Positions 1 to 8,304 of a stretch of DNA of 64,000 nt are shown here, piece after piece. Source of the stretch: Lysobacter sp. ISL-50 (lineage in GTDB: Bacteria > Pseudomonadota > Gammaproteobacteria > Xanthomonadales > Xanthomonadaceae); NCBI RefSeq assembly GCF_018612875.1, contig NZ_JAGGRI010000008.1, positions 25,220-89,219 on the forward strand, in the 5' to 3' direction. A model generated the notes under the pieces. The model was given only the letters and a program-made list of their open reading frames with translations. It was not told where the DNA came from and did no database searches. The position numbers and the translations under genes are program-made. Within the stretch, counting starts at the first letter, position 1, and every line of letters starts with the position of its first letter.

Positions 1-193
1 CGTAGCGGAAATGCGCGAGCACCGGGTAGTTGCGCCGCAGCGTGCTGCGGGTCTGCAGCAGGTCCAGCGTGCCCAGGATCGCCACCGCGCCGAAACCGGC
101 CACGCCCCACAGCCAATCGCTGTGATGCGCGAACACCAGCACCGCCGAGATCAGGGTCAGGATCAGACTTGCAACGTAAGCGGCATAGCGCAT
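1..193 (-). CDS. FMN-binding glutamate synthase family protein, N-terminal part only
   Basis: Reading leftwards from an ATG at 193, 64 codons run off the window edge. The visible part has two hydrophobic segments (about residues 5-22 and 27-42) followed by the stretch LRRNYPVLAHFRY. That pairing of a membrane anchor with an RNYPVxxHxRY motif is what I know from the start of membrane-anchored FMN-binding glutamate synthase-like proteins (GltB central-domain family). The catalytic part lies outside the window, so the function rests on the N-terminal motif alone. Fused two-domain glutamate synthase is unlikely because its N-terminus is a glutaminase domain. Family placement is fairly likely; substrate is unknown. 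Confidence 0.6.
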   Translation of the reverse strand, partial: MRYAAYVASLILTLISAVLVFAHHSDWLWGVAGFGAVAILGTLDLLQTRSTLRRNYPVLAHFRY

Positions 194-446
194 GGCGATC
201 GGATGGGTTCACGAGCTGAGGCCGAGCATACCCTCGGGCGCGTGGATTGGCTGTACGGCGGCGGGCGGGAGGTGGGTGGTGGGTGTGGCGGGGTTGCGCT
301 GTGAGGCTGCGGGGCTGCGGGGGTGGCGGAGTGGCGAGACTGCGGGGATCTGCGAGAGCGCTGCGGGGAGCTGCGGCGCGGCTGCGGAGTTGCCGTAGCG
401 CTGCTCACCGTTACGCAGGCACACGACCATGCCGACACCACCTACC
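194..446. other. Low-complexity G-rich intergenic stretch
   Basis: The plus strand from about 247 to 400 is strongly G-rich with many reiterated GCTGCGGGG-like words. Frames across it translate to repetitive Arg/Gly/Ala strings, so I see no gene here. It may hold the promoter of the leftward gene starting at 193. Confidence 0.5.
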
Positions 447-690
447 GTCATTCCCGCGAACGCGGGAATGACGTTCTGGAAGGATGGCGCTGAAGTCTCT
501 GGATTCCCGCCTTCGCGGGAATGACGATCTGGAAGGATGGCGCTGAAGTCTTTGGGTTCCCGCCTTCGCGGGAATGACGGTCTGGAAGGATGGCGCTGAA
601 GTCTTTGGATTCCCGCGTTCGCGGGAATGACGGTCTGGAAGAATGGCGCTGAAGTCTTTGGATTCCCGCGTTCGCGGGAATGACGGCCTT
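447..690. repeat. Array of five palindromic REP-like repeats, 53-bp period
   Basis: The palindromic core TTCCCGCGAACGCGGGAA or its close variants begins at 451, 504, 557, 610 and 663, an exact 53-bp step. The cores are separated by nearly identical linkers containing CTGGAAGGATGGCGCTGAAG. Loop variants include GAACG, CTTCG and GTTCG. The same unit recurs at 33775-33860 and 56166-56356, and partly near 21725-21755 and at the right end of the window, so this is a dispersed REP-type family. It is not a CRISPR array because the linkers are conserved. Confidence 0.85.
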
Positions 691-778
691 GGGGCTGCGC
701 GCTGAAGACTCGAAGTGCGCGGCTTCTACAGCAAACCCCAGCGCGTTTACGCGCCAATCGCGGCGCCCTCGCCCATCC

Positions 779-2068
779 CTACAACCGCGCATCCACCTCA
801 TCGCGCGGATACAGGCTCTTGATGTCGTACAGCAAGGCGCCGGGCTTGCCGTAGGCACGCGCGCCGGCGGCGCCGAGGACGCGGAACTCTTCGTGCGCCA
901 CCGCCAGCACGATCGCGTCGTAGACGCCGGTTTCGGGCCGATCGACCATGTCCACCCCGTACTCGCGCCGCGCTTCCTCGGCGTGCGCCCAGGGGTCGTG
1001 GATCTCGACCTGGGCGCGGTATTCGCCGAACTCGCGCGCCAGATCGATCACCCGGGTATTGCGCAGGTCGGCGCAGTTTTCCTTGAAGGTGATGCCCAGG
1101 ATCAGAATCCGCGAACCGGCCAGGGCGATGCCGCGCTGGATCATGCGCTTGACCACTTCGGCGGCGACGTGGCTGCCCATCGAGTCGTTGATGCGACGGC
1201 ACGCCAGCAGGATGTCGGGGTAGTAACCGGCGCTCTGCGCTTTCTGGATCAGGTAGTACGGGTCCACGCCGATGCAGTGGCCGCCGACCAGCCCGGGCCG
1301 GAACGGCAGGAAATTCCACTTGCTGCCGGCCGCTTCCAGCACCTCGGTGGTGTCGATGCCGAGCTTCTGGAAGATCAGCGCGAACTCGTTGATCAAGGCG
1401 ATGTTGGCATCGCGTTGAGTGTTCTCGATGACCTTGGCCGCCTCGGCCACGCGCAGGCTGGAGGCCTTGTGGGTGCCGGCCGGAATGATGCTGCGGTACA
1501 GCGCATCGACCCGGTCGGCGGTTTCCGGGGTGGAGCCGGAGGTGACCTTGGGAATGTCCACGAGACGGCGCTGGCGATCGCCCGGGTTGATCCGCTCCGG
1601 GCTGTAGCCGACGAAGAAATCCTCGTTGCAGCGCAGGCCCGAGCTGCGTTCGAGTTCGGGAATGCAGATTTCCTCGGTCGCGCCGGGATAAACGGTGGAT
1701 TCGTAAATCACCGTGTCGCCGCGCTTGAGCAAACCGGCCAAGGCCCGGCTGGCCTGGATCAGCGGATTGAAGTCCGGGCGCTTGTGTTCGTCGATCGGCG
1801 TGGGCACGGTGATCACGTACACCTCGCGATCGGCCAGGTCTTCGAGGCTGGCGCTGAAACGCAGGCGGACCGCGGCGGCGATCTCCTCGGCGCTGTTCTC
1901 GCGATGATGATCCTCGCCGACGCTGAGCTGCGCCACGCGCACGGCATTGATGTCGTAACCGACGGTGTCGTAGCGCTTGCCGAACTCCAGCGCCAGCGGC
2001 AGGCCGACATAGCCCAGCCCGATCACGCCGATGCGCGCTTGCGCGAAACTGCTTTCGTACTGCGCCAT
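779..2068 (-). CDS. tviB: UDP-sugar 6-dehydrogenase (TviB/WbpA type)
   Basis: The 429-residue protein is a typical nucleotide-sugar dehydrogenase. It has an N-terminal NAD-binding GxGxxG (GVIGLGYVG, about residues 14-22), a central dehydrogenase dimer domain, the catalytic-cysteine motif GGHCIGVDPYY, and a C-terminal UDP-binding domain with GITFKENCADLRNT. Enzymes of this subgroup oxidise UDP-GlcNAc or UDP-GalNAc to the uronic acid for capsule, exopolysaccharide or O-antigen. The length and the ENCADLRNT segment favour the TviB/WbpA branch over UDP-glucose dehydrogenase. It stands alone here; other polysaccharide genes are not seen in this window. Confidence is high for the family and moderate for the substrate. 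Confidence 0.88.
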   Translation of the reverse strand: MAQYESSFAQARIGVIGLGYVGLPLALEFGKRYDTVGYDINAVRVAQLSVGEDHHRENSAEEIAAAVRLRFSASLEDLADREVYVITVPTPIDEHKRPDFNPLIQASRALAGLLKRGDTVIYESTVYPGATEEICIPELERSSGLRCNEDFFVGYSPERINPGDRQRRLVDIPKVTSGSTPETADRVDALYRSIIPAGTHKASSLRVAEAAKVIENTQRDANIALINEFALIFQKLGIDTTEVLEAAGSKWNFLPFRPGLVGGHCIGVDPYYLIQKAQSAGYYPDILLACRRINDSMGSHVAAEVVKRMIQRGIALAGSRILILGITFKENCADLRNTRVIDLAREFGEYRAQVEIHDPWAHAEEARREYGVDMVDRPETGVYDAIVLAVAHEEFRVLGAAGARAYGKPGALLYDIKSLYPRDEVDARL

Positions 2069-2210
2069 GCCCTGCCCTGATGTCGGGAGCGGGCGCCGGG
2101 GCGGCCCGGACCACCGGTGCGGGGATTCTAGAGAGCGGCGTCGCGCGCTGGCAAATACCGGCGGCGCAGTTCGCGCATCGGCGCCCGGCCGAAGCCTGGC
2201 GAGCGCGGTT

Positions 2211-2538
2211 TCAAGCCGGCGCTTGCTCCAGCGAGCCGAACGGCGCGGTGACCGCGAGGAAATGCCGCCGCGCCGCGCCGCCGTCGGTATGCAGCGCGAC
2301 GATGCGATCGTCGCGGCAGTCGATCAGGATCGCGCTGCCGTCGGCGCTGCATTCCCAGATCGACAGGCCGCCGGCCGGATTGAGGTAATGCCACTGCCCG
2401 CCTTGTTCCGACATGCGGTCCCAGATCGCGTCCGAACACCGCCTGCCGCGCGGCGAAGCGCTCCCAGCCGCCCTCGGGCGCCCACGGGGTCCACGCAGGC
2501 GCGGGTTCGCCGCCGGCATCGAACGCGCGCCCGCTCAT
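2211..2538 (-). pseudogene. Small gene of unknown function with a one-base frameshift
   Basis: Two minus-strand frames join into one plausible protein. From ATG 2538 one frame reads about 36 residues rich in Trp, Glu and Pro (PAWTPWAPEGGWERFAARQ). The continuation lies in the next frame and begins SDAIWDRMSEQGGQWHYLNP, ending at TGA 2211-2213. Removing one of the two A:T pairs at 2435-2436 would restore one open frame of about 108 codons. Both halves show the GC-rich third positions expected of real genes here. I do not recognise the family. It is either a recent pseudogene or a sequencing error. The start overlaps the stop of a short upstream frame by ATGA. Confidence 0.5.
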
Positions 2539-2809
2539 TCGGCCACCACCGCGATCGCATTGCGGCCCAGTTGCTTGGCCCGGCCCTTCCCCGACGAAAA
2601 GCACAGCGCAAGCGCAATGTGCCTGCGCGCCGGAACGGTGCCGGGCATCACCAATTCACACGCTTTTGTAGTGGCCGCCGGCGGCATCCCGGTGCCGGTG
2701 ACGCCTACATTGGACGCGGGCTCTCCACCCGACGACACGATCGCGCCGCACCGCGAGGGCCCGCCCCTTCCGCCGCTGCCAGCGGCCTATCAACGTGAGG
2801 GCTTCGCCG

Positions 2810-4327
2810 ATGTCGCACTCATCCATGCGCTCCGCTTCCCGGCCGCTCGTCAGTGGCCGCATCGTCCGGGCCTTTCGCCCGCTCACCATCGCCACCGCCG
2901 CCGCGCTCGCCGCCGTCTGCGCCGCGCCCGCCGGCGCGGGCGTGGTCAACGCCAACGGCCTGGAACCGGCCGGCCAGTACGATCAATTCATCGTCAAATA
3001 CCGCAGCGGCAGCCACGCGCGTCTCGAGGCCGCGAGCCTGAACGCAGCGCTGTCCCGCGCCGCCGCTGCCTCCACCGCCTCCGGCCAACCGCGGCTGGGC
3101 CTGGCGCATGTGCGCCGCATGTCGCTGGGCGCCGACGTGATCCGCGCCGATCGCCGCCTCGACCGCGTCGATGCCTTGGCGCTGATGAAGCGCATCGCCG
3201 CCGATCCGGCGGTGGAATACGTCGAACCCGATCTGATGATGCGCACGCAGTTGATCCCCAACGACACGCGCTACAACGAGCAATGGCATTACGCCGCCAG
3301 CGCGGTCGGCATCAACGGGCCCGGCGCCTGGGACCGGTCCAGCGGCGCCGGCGTGGTGGTGGCGGTGGTCGACAGCGGCTATCTGAGCCATACCGATCTC
3401 AACGCCAACATCCTGTCCGGCTACGACTTCGTGGCCTCGGTGAACGGCCTGGGCCTGGCCTGCCTGTTCGCCGGCCTGCCCTACAACTGCGGCGGCGGCA
3501 ACGACGGCAACGGTCGCGACAACAACGCCACCGATTCGTCCAACATCAAACACGGCACGCATGTCTCCGGCACCATCGCCGCGGTCACCAACAACAACCT
3601 CGGCGTGGCCGGCGTGGCGCGCGACGCCAAGATCCTGCCGGTGCGCGTGCTCGGCAACGGCGGCGTGGGCCAGACCTCGGACATCGCCGACGGCATCGTC
3701 TGGGCGTCGGGCGGCAGCGTCAGCGGCATTCCGGCCAACGCCAATCCGGCCGACGTGATCAATCTCTCGCTCGGCGGCGCGCAGGCCTGCAGCCAGACGC
3801 TGACCTATCGCGACGCGATCAACGCCGCCACCAACAACGGCGCGGTGGTGGTGGTCGCCGCCGGCAACAGCAACACCGACGTCGCCGGCTTCACTCCGGC
3901 CAGTTGTCCCAACACCATCACCGTGGCCGCCAGCGACATCAACGGCAACCGCGCCTGGTATTCGAACTACGGCGCCGGCATCGACATCGCCGCGCCCGGC
4001 GGCGAAACCTGTTCGCCGGCCACCGAGTTCCTCGCGCTGGGCGAATCGGTCAGCGGCAAGTGCACGCAGAACCATCCGGGCAACGGCGTGCTGTCCACCG
4101 TCGATAGCAACGGCTACAACTTCTATCAGGGCACCTCGATGGCCGCGCCGCACGTGGCCGGCGTGGTCGCCTTGATGAAATCGGTGAAGCCGGCGCTGAC
4201 CACCGCGCAGGTGCAGACCATCCTGACCAGCACCGCGCGGCCGATCGCCGCCGCCAAGTGCCCCGGCGGCTGCGGCCCGGGATTGATCGACGCCAACGCC
4301 GCGGTGGCCGCGGCGCAAGGTCCCTGA
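2810..4327 (+). CDS. Secreted S8 (subtilisin-like) serine protease
   Basis: A 505-residue prepro-protease. The N-terminus has basic residues, then a hydrophobic Ala-rich stretch ending in CAAPAGAGVV, a likely Sec signal peptide. An I9-like propeptide follows (DQFIVKYRSG through AVEYVEPDL). The catalytic triad is visible: Asp188 in VVAVVDSGY, His248 in HGTHVSGT and Ser443 in GTSMAAPH. Members of this family are extracellular proteases of Lysobacter and Xanthomonas that degrade protein outside the cell. I chose ATG 2810; a GTG 15 bases upstream is in frame. There is no C-terminal P-domain or PPC domain, so it is the short form. A strong terminator follows at once. Confidence 0.93.
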   Translation: MSHSSMRSASRPLVSGRIVRAFRPLTIATAAALAAVCAAPAGAGVVNANGLEPAGQYDQFIVKYRSGSHARLEAASLNAALSRAAAASTASGQPRLGLAHVRRMSLGADVIRADRRLDRVDALALMKRIAADPAVEYVEPDLMMRTQLIPNDTRYNEQWHYAASAVGINGPGAWDRSSGAGVVVAVVDSGYLSHTDLNANILSGYDFVASVNGLGLACLFAGLPYNCGGGNDGNGRDNNATDSSNIKHGTHVSGTIAAVTNNNLGVAGVARDAKILPVRVLGNGGVGQTSDIADGIVWASGGSVSGIPANANPADVINLSLGGAQACSQTLTYRDAINAATNNGAVVVVAAGNSNTDVAGFTPASCPNTITVAASDINGNRAWYSNYGAGIDIAAPGGETCSPATEFLALGESVSGKCTQNHPGNGVLSTVDSNGYNFYQGTSMAAPHVAGVVALMKSVKPALTTAQVQTILTSTARPIAAAKCPGGCGPGLIDANAAVAAAQGP

Positions 4328-4347
4328 ACGCAACTGCGCACGCTCAT

Positions 4348-4378
4348 GGCCCCGGCGCGATGCCGGGGCCCTTTTTTT
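4348..4378 (+). terminator. Rho-independent terminator of the S8 protease gene
   Basis: A perfect GGCCCCGGC / GCCGGGGCC stem with a five-base loop is followed by a run of seven T, 20 bases after the protease stop codon. Confidence 0.92.
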
Positions 4379-4545
4379 GCCGAATTCGGCGAATGCAAGC
4401 GCAACGGTCAAGCGAGCCGGAGCGATTTCGCAAGCAAGATGCGACGCAGTTTGCACTGCCGGAATCCCGACCTCGCATTTACGTACAGCTAACATCTGCC
4501 TCCGGCACCATTCAGGCACAGGGGTTCCCATGCGGAGCCAGAGCG

Positions 4546-4893
4546 ATGACGACCACCTTGCAAGGCCGCCCCACTCCGACCACTCCTGGGCTGAGTTACT
4601 GGGCCATTCACTACCGCGACGCCGAGTTCTACCGCGACGGACTGCACTTCAGCGACTATGCGCCGGCGTTCTACGTCGGTATTTCCGCGCACCTGGAACA
4701 TCCCGATCGCGACTTCGACGATCCGCTGCTGGATCTGAGCGAACGCTACCAGCGCATCCGCCTGGGTTCGGCGCTGGACTGGGAGCATGCCCAGGACGCC
4801 GCGCGTTCGGCTTGGGAACGCGCGCGCAGCAATGCGCAGGCTGCGCGTCAGTATTTTCAGCGGCGCGTGGCTGAGCTGGTCGCTCGGGCTTGA
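4546..4893 (+). CDS. Small conserved-looking protein of unknown function
   Basis: 115 residues, mostly soluble, beginning MTTTLQGRPTPTT. It contains aromatic-rich segments (SYWAIHYRDAEFYRDGL and DYAPAFYVG) and an Ala/Arg/Gln-rich helical C-terminus (ERARSNAQAARQYFQRR). The frame extends upstream to 4258, but that part overlaps the preceding protease and terminator. ATG 4546 has a GGAG eight bases before it and is preferred. Codon use fits the host. No motif gives a function. Confidence 0.65.
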   Translation: MTTTLQGRPTPTTPGLSYWAIHYRDAEFYRDGLHFSDYAPAFYVGISAHLEHPDRDFDDPLLDLSERYQRIRLGSALDWEHAQDAARSAWERARSNAQAARQYFQRRVAELVARA

Positions 4894-4994
4894 GCTTTTT
4901 TCTTGCGCATCCGTCGCCGTTGGCGACGGATGCGTTTGCGTGCGTGCGACGCGAGTTCAATCGACCACTGACGATGCTGTTCATCCCGGACGGA

Positions 4995-5121
4995 GCCCCT
5001 CTCCCGCTTGCGGGAGAGGGGTTGGGGTGAGGGCACGGTAGTCGCAGAACTCCACACAAGAGCATTCGCGCCTACGGCGCTTATCCCCTCACCCCAGCCC
5101 TCTCCCGCAAGCGGGAGAGGG
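4995..5121. repeat. Large inverted repeat built from two CTCTCCCGC palindromes
   Basis: A palindromic unit with CCCCTCTCCCGCTTGCGGGA at its left and a GGTGAGGG tail (4995-5033) recurs in reverse orientation at 5085-5121, separated by about 50 bases. The copy at 44466-44600 shows it is a second dispersed repeat family. The pair could fold into a long hairpin. It lies between a plus-strand and a minus-strand gene, so it may help separate convergent transcripts. Confidence 0.75.
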
Positions 5122-5177
5122 AGCGGAGCGCGAGACGATTTGGTTCTGCTGACTCCGTTTATTCGACACAGCAAACC

Positions 5178-5891
5178 TCAAACTTTGAACCGCCCCCCAT
5201 CCACCCGCAGAATCTCGCCGGTGACATAAGGCGCATCGCGCAGATACAACACCGCTTCGACCACGTCCTCGACCGAACCCATGCGCCCCAGCACCGTGCG
5301 CGCGGCGATCGCGTCTTCCTGCTCGGCGCGTTCGGCCGGGTCGCGCACCGACGGCAGCACGGTCCCGGGCGCGACGGCGTTGACGCGGCACGGCGACAAC
5401 TCCGCCGCCAATGCGCGGACCATGCCAGCGCCGGCGGCGCGGCTGACCTGATACGCCGAATGGCCGGCGAAGGAACGGTCCAGATAGGTGTCGAGCAGCA
5501 TCACCACCGAGCGCAGCGGCCGGCGCGCGTGCAGGCTGACCACCAGTTCCCACGGCGCCAGCAGGTTCACGCGCAGATGCCGTTGCAGGCGCTCGCGTTC
5601 TTCCTCGATCCGGCCCGGGCCGCCGTCGGCCGCGCCGAGCGCGCCCCAGGCGTAGCCGCGTTCGAACAGCGACGCGCTCAACACCACGTCGGTGATGTCC
5701 GCTTCCGGCAACGCCGGCAGCGGTTCGTTCATGTCCCAGCACCACTCCAGCACCGGTGCGCAAAACGGTTGCGGGACGCTGTCCGCGCTGCGCCGATGCG
5801 CGACCACGCGCTCGCCGCGGGTCAGGCAGGCTTCGGCGATGGCGCGACCGATGCGGCGCGAGGCGCCGGTAACCAAGGTAACCCGCGACAT
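5178..5891 (-). CDS. Pteridine reductase-like short-chain dehydrogenase
   Basis: A 237-residue classical SDR. The cofactor motif is TGASRRIG near residue 8; TGxxxRxG with an arginine is typical of pteridine reductases such as FolM and PTR1 and implies NADPH use. The active-site segment reads SAYQVSRAAG, so the Lys of YxxxK is Arg. The C-terminal YVTGEILRVDGG motif is normal. Its start codon overlaps the stop of the folK-like gene (TGATG), so the two are co-translated and probably act on the same pterin pathway. The Lys-to-Arg change may alter or reduce catalysis. Confidence 0.75.
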   Translation of the reverse strand: MSRVTLVTGASRRIGRAIAEACLTRGERVVAHRRSADSVPQPFCAPVLEWCWDMNEPLPALPEADITDVVLSASLFERGYAWGALGAADGGPGRIEEERERLQRHLRVNLLAPWELVVSLHARRPLRSVVMLLDTYLDRSFAGHSAYQVSRAAGAGMVRALAAELSPCRVNAVAPGTVLPSVRDPAERAEQEDAIAARTVLGRMGSVEDVVEAVLYLRDAPYVTGEILRVDGGRFKV

Positions 5892-6454
5892 CAGCCCGCC
5901 TCCCTTTGCGACACCACCGGCACCACGCCCGCAACCCGCTCGCTCAAATAACGTCGCACGAACTCAGCGCTGGCGAAACTGTAGAACCCGCTCGCATTGT
6001 GTTCCGCGCGAAACCCGCGCTGCTGCGCCAGCACGGCCAATTCGCTCTGCAGCGCGGGCAACGGCAATTGCTGCAGACCATGAAACAGATACGGCCGGCC
6101 CGGGTCGTAACGCGCCTGCCACTGCGGCGCGGCGTCGATGCCGCCGAGCAGATCGATGTCCAGCGGCACCGGCATCTGCCGGCGCGGGTCGCGTTCGCGG
6201 CCGAAATCGGCTTCCAGGCGCTTGAAGCGGCGCTCCAGCGCGTCGATCGCCGGCGCCGTTGTGTATTCCAGCGCCAGCATCAGGTTGACCGTGGCGCCGC
6301 CGCGATGCGCACGGTGGCGATCGCCGTACAGCTCGGACACCGCGCGCACGCCGACGACCTCGGCATCGGCCGCGAGCCGCGCCGCGGCGCCGAGCAGGTT
6401 CTCGACCCGCGCGCCGTCGCTGGCGCCCAGGCAGATCAGCGCGATCCAGCTCAT
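5891..6454 (-). CDS. folK: Divergent HPPK-like protein (folate/pterin pyrophosphokinase family)
   Basis: 187 residues beginning MSWIALICLGASDG, which resembles the HPPK start (GLGSNxG). It keeps the metal-binding DID in PLDIDLLGG (about residue 98). HPPK transfers pyrophosphate from ATP to 6-hydroxymethyl-dihydropterin in folate synthesis. The usual PRTLDLDIL signature is stretched here to PRRQMPVPLDIDLL, and the N-terminal Ser/Asn are changed. This is therefore either a lineage-specific variant or a paralogue with another pterin role. Coupling to the pteridine reductase-like gene supports a pterin function. Another folK may exist elsewhere. Confidence 0.65.
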   Translation of the reverse strand: MSWIALICLGASDGARVENLLGAAARLAADAEVVGVRAVSELYGDRHRAHRGGATVNLMLALEYTTAPAIDALERRFKRLEADFGRERDPRRQMPVPLDIDLLGGIDAAPQWQARYDPGRPYLFHGLQQLPLPALQSELAVLAQQRGFRAEHNASGFYSFASAEFVRRYLSERVAGVVPVVSQREAG

Positions 6455-6668
6455 GCGCCGCGGGCCCGCGTCGCGCTGCGGTGGTGTTTCATCGGCGGAT
6501 CAGATTCCATCGCCCAGCGCTCCTGGTTGCGCGCGCTCCGGCCCAGGGGGTTGGAAGCGCTCGAATATCGAGCGATCGCGGCGGCGGGCCGCGCGATCGC
6601 TCCGATCCGCATTCTAGCCGCCTGACCTGGATTTCTCCTGCCCGCCGCCGCGGCCGCCCTGCCCCGGC

Positions 6669-7652
6669 TCAGGCCACCGGATACGGCATGTCGTCGAAGC
6701 GCTGCGCGTGATAGCCCTTCACCCCGACCTCATGCGCCAGCGCGCTGCGGAAATCCAGGCCGGCGCGCAGGCAGTCGAGCACATAGCCGAAACCGAAGCG
6801 CGGCTGCCAATGCAGGTCGCGCCGCGCGGCGTCGTTGACGTAGACGCGGTCGAGTTGCGCGAACAGCTTCCAACCCTTGGTCGCGTACAACTCGCGACAG
6901 TCCGGGAACAGGCGTTCGACCACGGCGGCGGCGTCGCGGCTGAGCGCGGGCAGATCCTCGCGCGAGAACGGCGTGGTCGCCGAAACGATGTAGCGGCCGA
7001 AGCCCAGCGCCGGCGCGCGCTCGATCGCGCACAGATGGGCCTGGACCACGTCGTCGATGTCGGCGCGGCGATACAGCAACTCGTTGACCTGGACGTTGGC
7101 CGATTCGAACACCTCGCGCACCGAAGCGTCGTCGTCGTCCTCGGGAAAGAAGCGCGAAGTGCGCAGCACCAGCACCGGCAGCTGGTGCTTGCGATGGAAC
7201 AGCTCGCACAGGCCTTCGGCGGCGATCTTGGTGGTGCCGTAGATGTTCTTCGGAATCGGCGCGACCTGCTCGGTGATCCAGGTCGCCGGCTCGCCCGGCT
7301 CCGGCGTCAACGCCGCGCCGAAGGCGCTGGTGGTGCTGGTGAACACGAACGACTCCACGCCCGCGGCCAGCGCGGCCTGCAGCAGGGTCAGCGTGCCGGT
7401 GAGGTTGGTATCGATGAAGTCCTGGTAGCTGTGCGTGGCCACGTGCGGCTTGTGCAGCGTGGCCGCGTGGATCACGCAACGCACGCCGCGCATGGCGTCG
7501 GCGACGAAATCGCGATCGGCGATGGAGCCGACCCGGTCGGTGAACGCGGACGGCTTGATGTCCAGCCCGCGCGCGTCGCGCGATTGCGCGCGCAGGCGGC
7601 GCATCAGGCCTTCGCCCAGGTGGCCGGCGCTGCCGGTGACGAGGAGGGTCAT
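6669..7652 (-). CDS. NAD(P)-dependent epimerase/dehydratase-type (extended SDR) protein
   Basis: A 327-residue extended SDR. The cofactor motif is TGSAGHLG (residues 6-13), and the active site has STTSAFG followed by YGTTK (Tyr and Lys of YxxxK). A segment with four consecutive Asp (FFPEDDDDAS) is unusual. The family covers UDP-sugar epimerases, dehydratases and various ketone reductases, and the sequence does not settle the substrate. I prefer ATG 7652, which starts right at the Rossmann strand; an upstream extension to 7715 has no similarity to the family. It appears to be a single-gene unit. Confidence 0.8.
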   Translation of the reverse strand: MTLLVTGSAGHLGEGLMRRLRAQSRDARGLDIKPSAFTDRVGSIADRDFVADAMRGVRCVIHAATLHKPHVATHSYQDFIDTNLTGTLTLLQAALAAGVESFVFTSTTSAFGAALTPEPGEPATWITEQVAPIPKNIYGTTKIAAEGLCELFHRKHQLPVLVLRTSRFFPEDDDDASVREVFESANVQVNELLYRRADIDDVVQAHLCAIERAPALGFGRYIVSATTPFSREDLPALSRDAAAVVERLFPDCRELYATKGWKLFAQLDRVYVNDAARRDLHWQPRFGFGYVLDCLRAGLDFRSALAHEVGVKGYHAQRFDDMPYPVA

Positions 7653-7806
7653 GGTGCGTGCTCGATGATCTGCGAAACCGGCCGCGCCGCCGCTGCGGGT
7701 CAGCGCCGGCGCCATGGCGGTGGGATGCGGCTAGGTTACAAGGCGGCGCCGGACGCGGCCACATACAAGTGTCACAACCGCGGCGCGGCCGATGCCGCGC
7801 GGCCAT

Positions 7807-8304
7807 TCACGCGCCGGGCGGCGATTCCCAACGCCACGCCGCCTGCAAGCGTTCGCGCAGGTAATCGACGAACGCCCGCACCCGCGGCGCCAGATGCGCG
7901 CTGTGCGGATAGATCGCATGCAAGGGCGCGGCGGCGACGGCATAGTCCGGCAGCACGCGGCGCAAACGATCGGCGGCGAGATCGTTGCCGACGTCCCAGA
8001 TCGATTTCAGCGCGATGCCGGCGCCGGCCAGCGCCCACGCCAGGACCACGCCGCCGTCGTTGCTGACCAGTCCGGCGTCGATGCGCACGTTGACCGGCTC
8101 GTCGCCGATGAAGCGCCACTCCGCGCCCGGCGAATCGCCGATGACGATGCAGCGATGGCGGATCAGATCGGCCGGATGCGCGGGTTCGCCGTGTTCGCGC
8201 AAATACGCCGGCGCGGCGCAGACCACGCGGTGATTGGGCGCCAGCGGCCGCGCGATCAGGCTGGAATCGGCCAGGCTGAGCACGGGCCAATTCATCTTCC
8301 GCAA
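7807..8304 (-). pseudogene. LysR-family regulator, C-terminal half only
   Basis: The frame encodes the second half of a LysR substrate-binding domain: DSSLIARPLAPNHRVVCAAP, YLREHGEPAHPADL, GAGIALKSIWDV and APRVRAFVDYL are all in the usual order. A complete LysR protein is about 300 residues, and here the first roughly 170, including the whole winged HTH, are missing. Homology stops abruptly near 8283, exactly where the oppositely oriented Crp/Fnr remnant begins. It cannot bind DNA as a LysR protein and is called a pseudogene. Confidence 0.85.

Noticed and set aside
447..690. CRISPR-like array of repeat and spacer
   Set aside because: The 53-bp units have palindromic cores and nearly identical linkers. 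True spacers would differ, and no cas gene is nearby. It is a REP-type array.
448..858. Open frames across the REP array on both strands
   Set aside because: They translate the palindromic repeats into a repeating HSRERGNP-like string with no ribosome site. They are artefacts of the repeat.
2535..2648. 37-codon minus-strand frame ending in GRAKQLGRNAIAVVAE
   Set aside because: It overlaps the next gene by ATGA and looks partly coding, but the upstream part is incoherent and too short to support a call. It may be a degraded gene tail.
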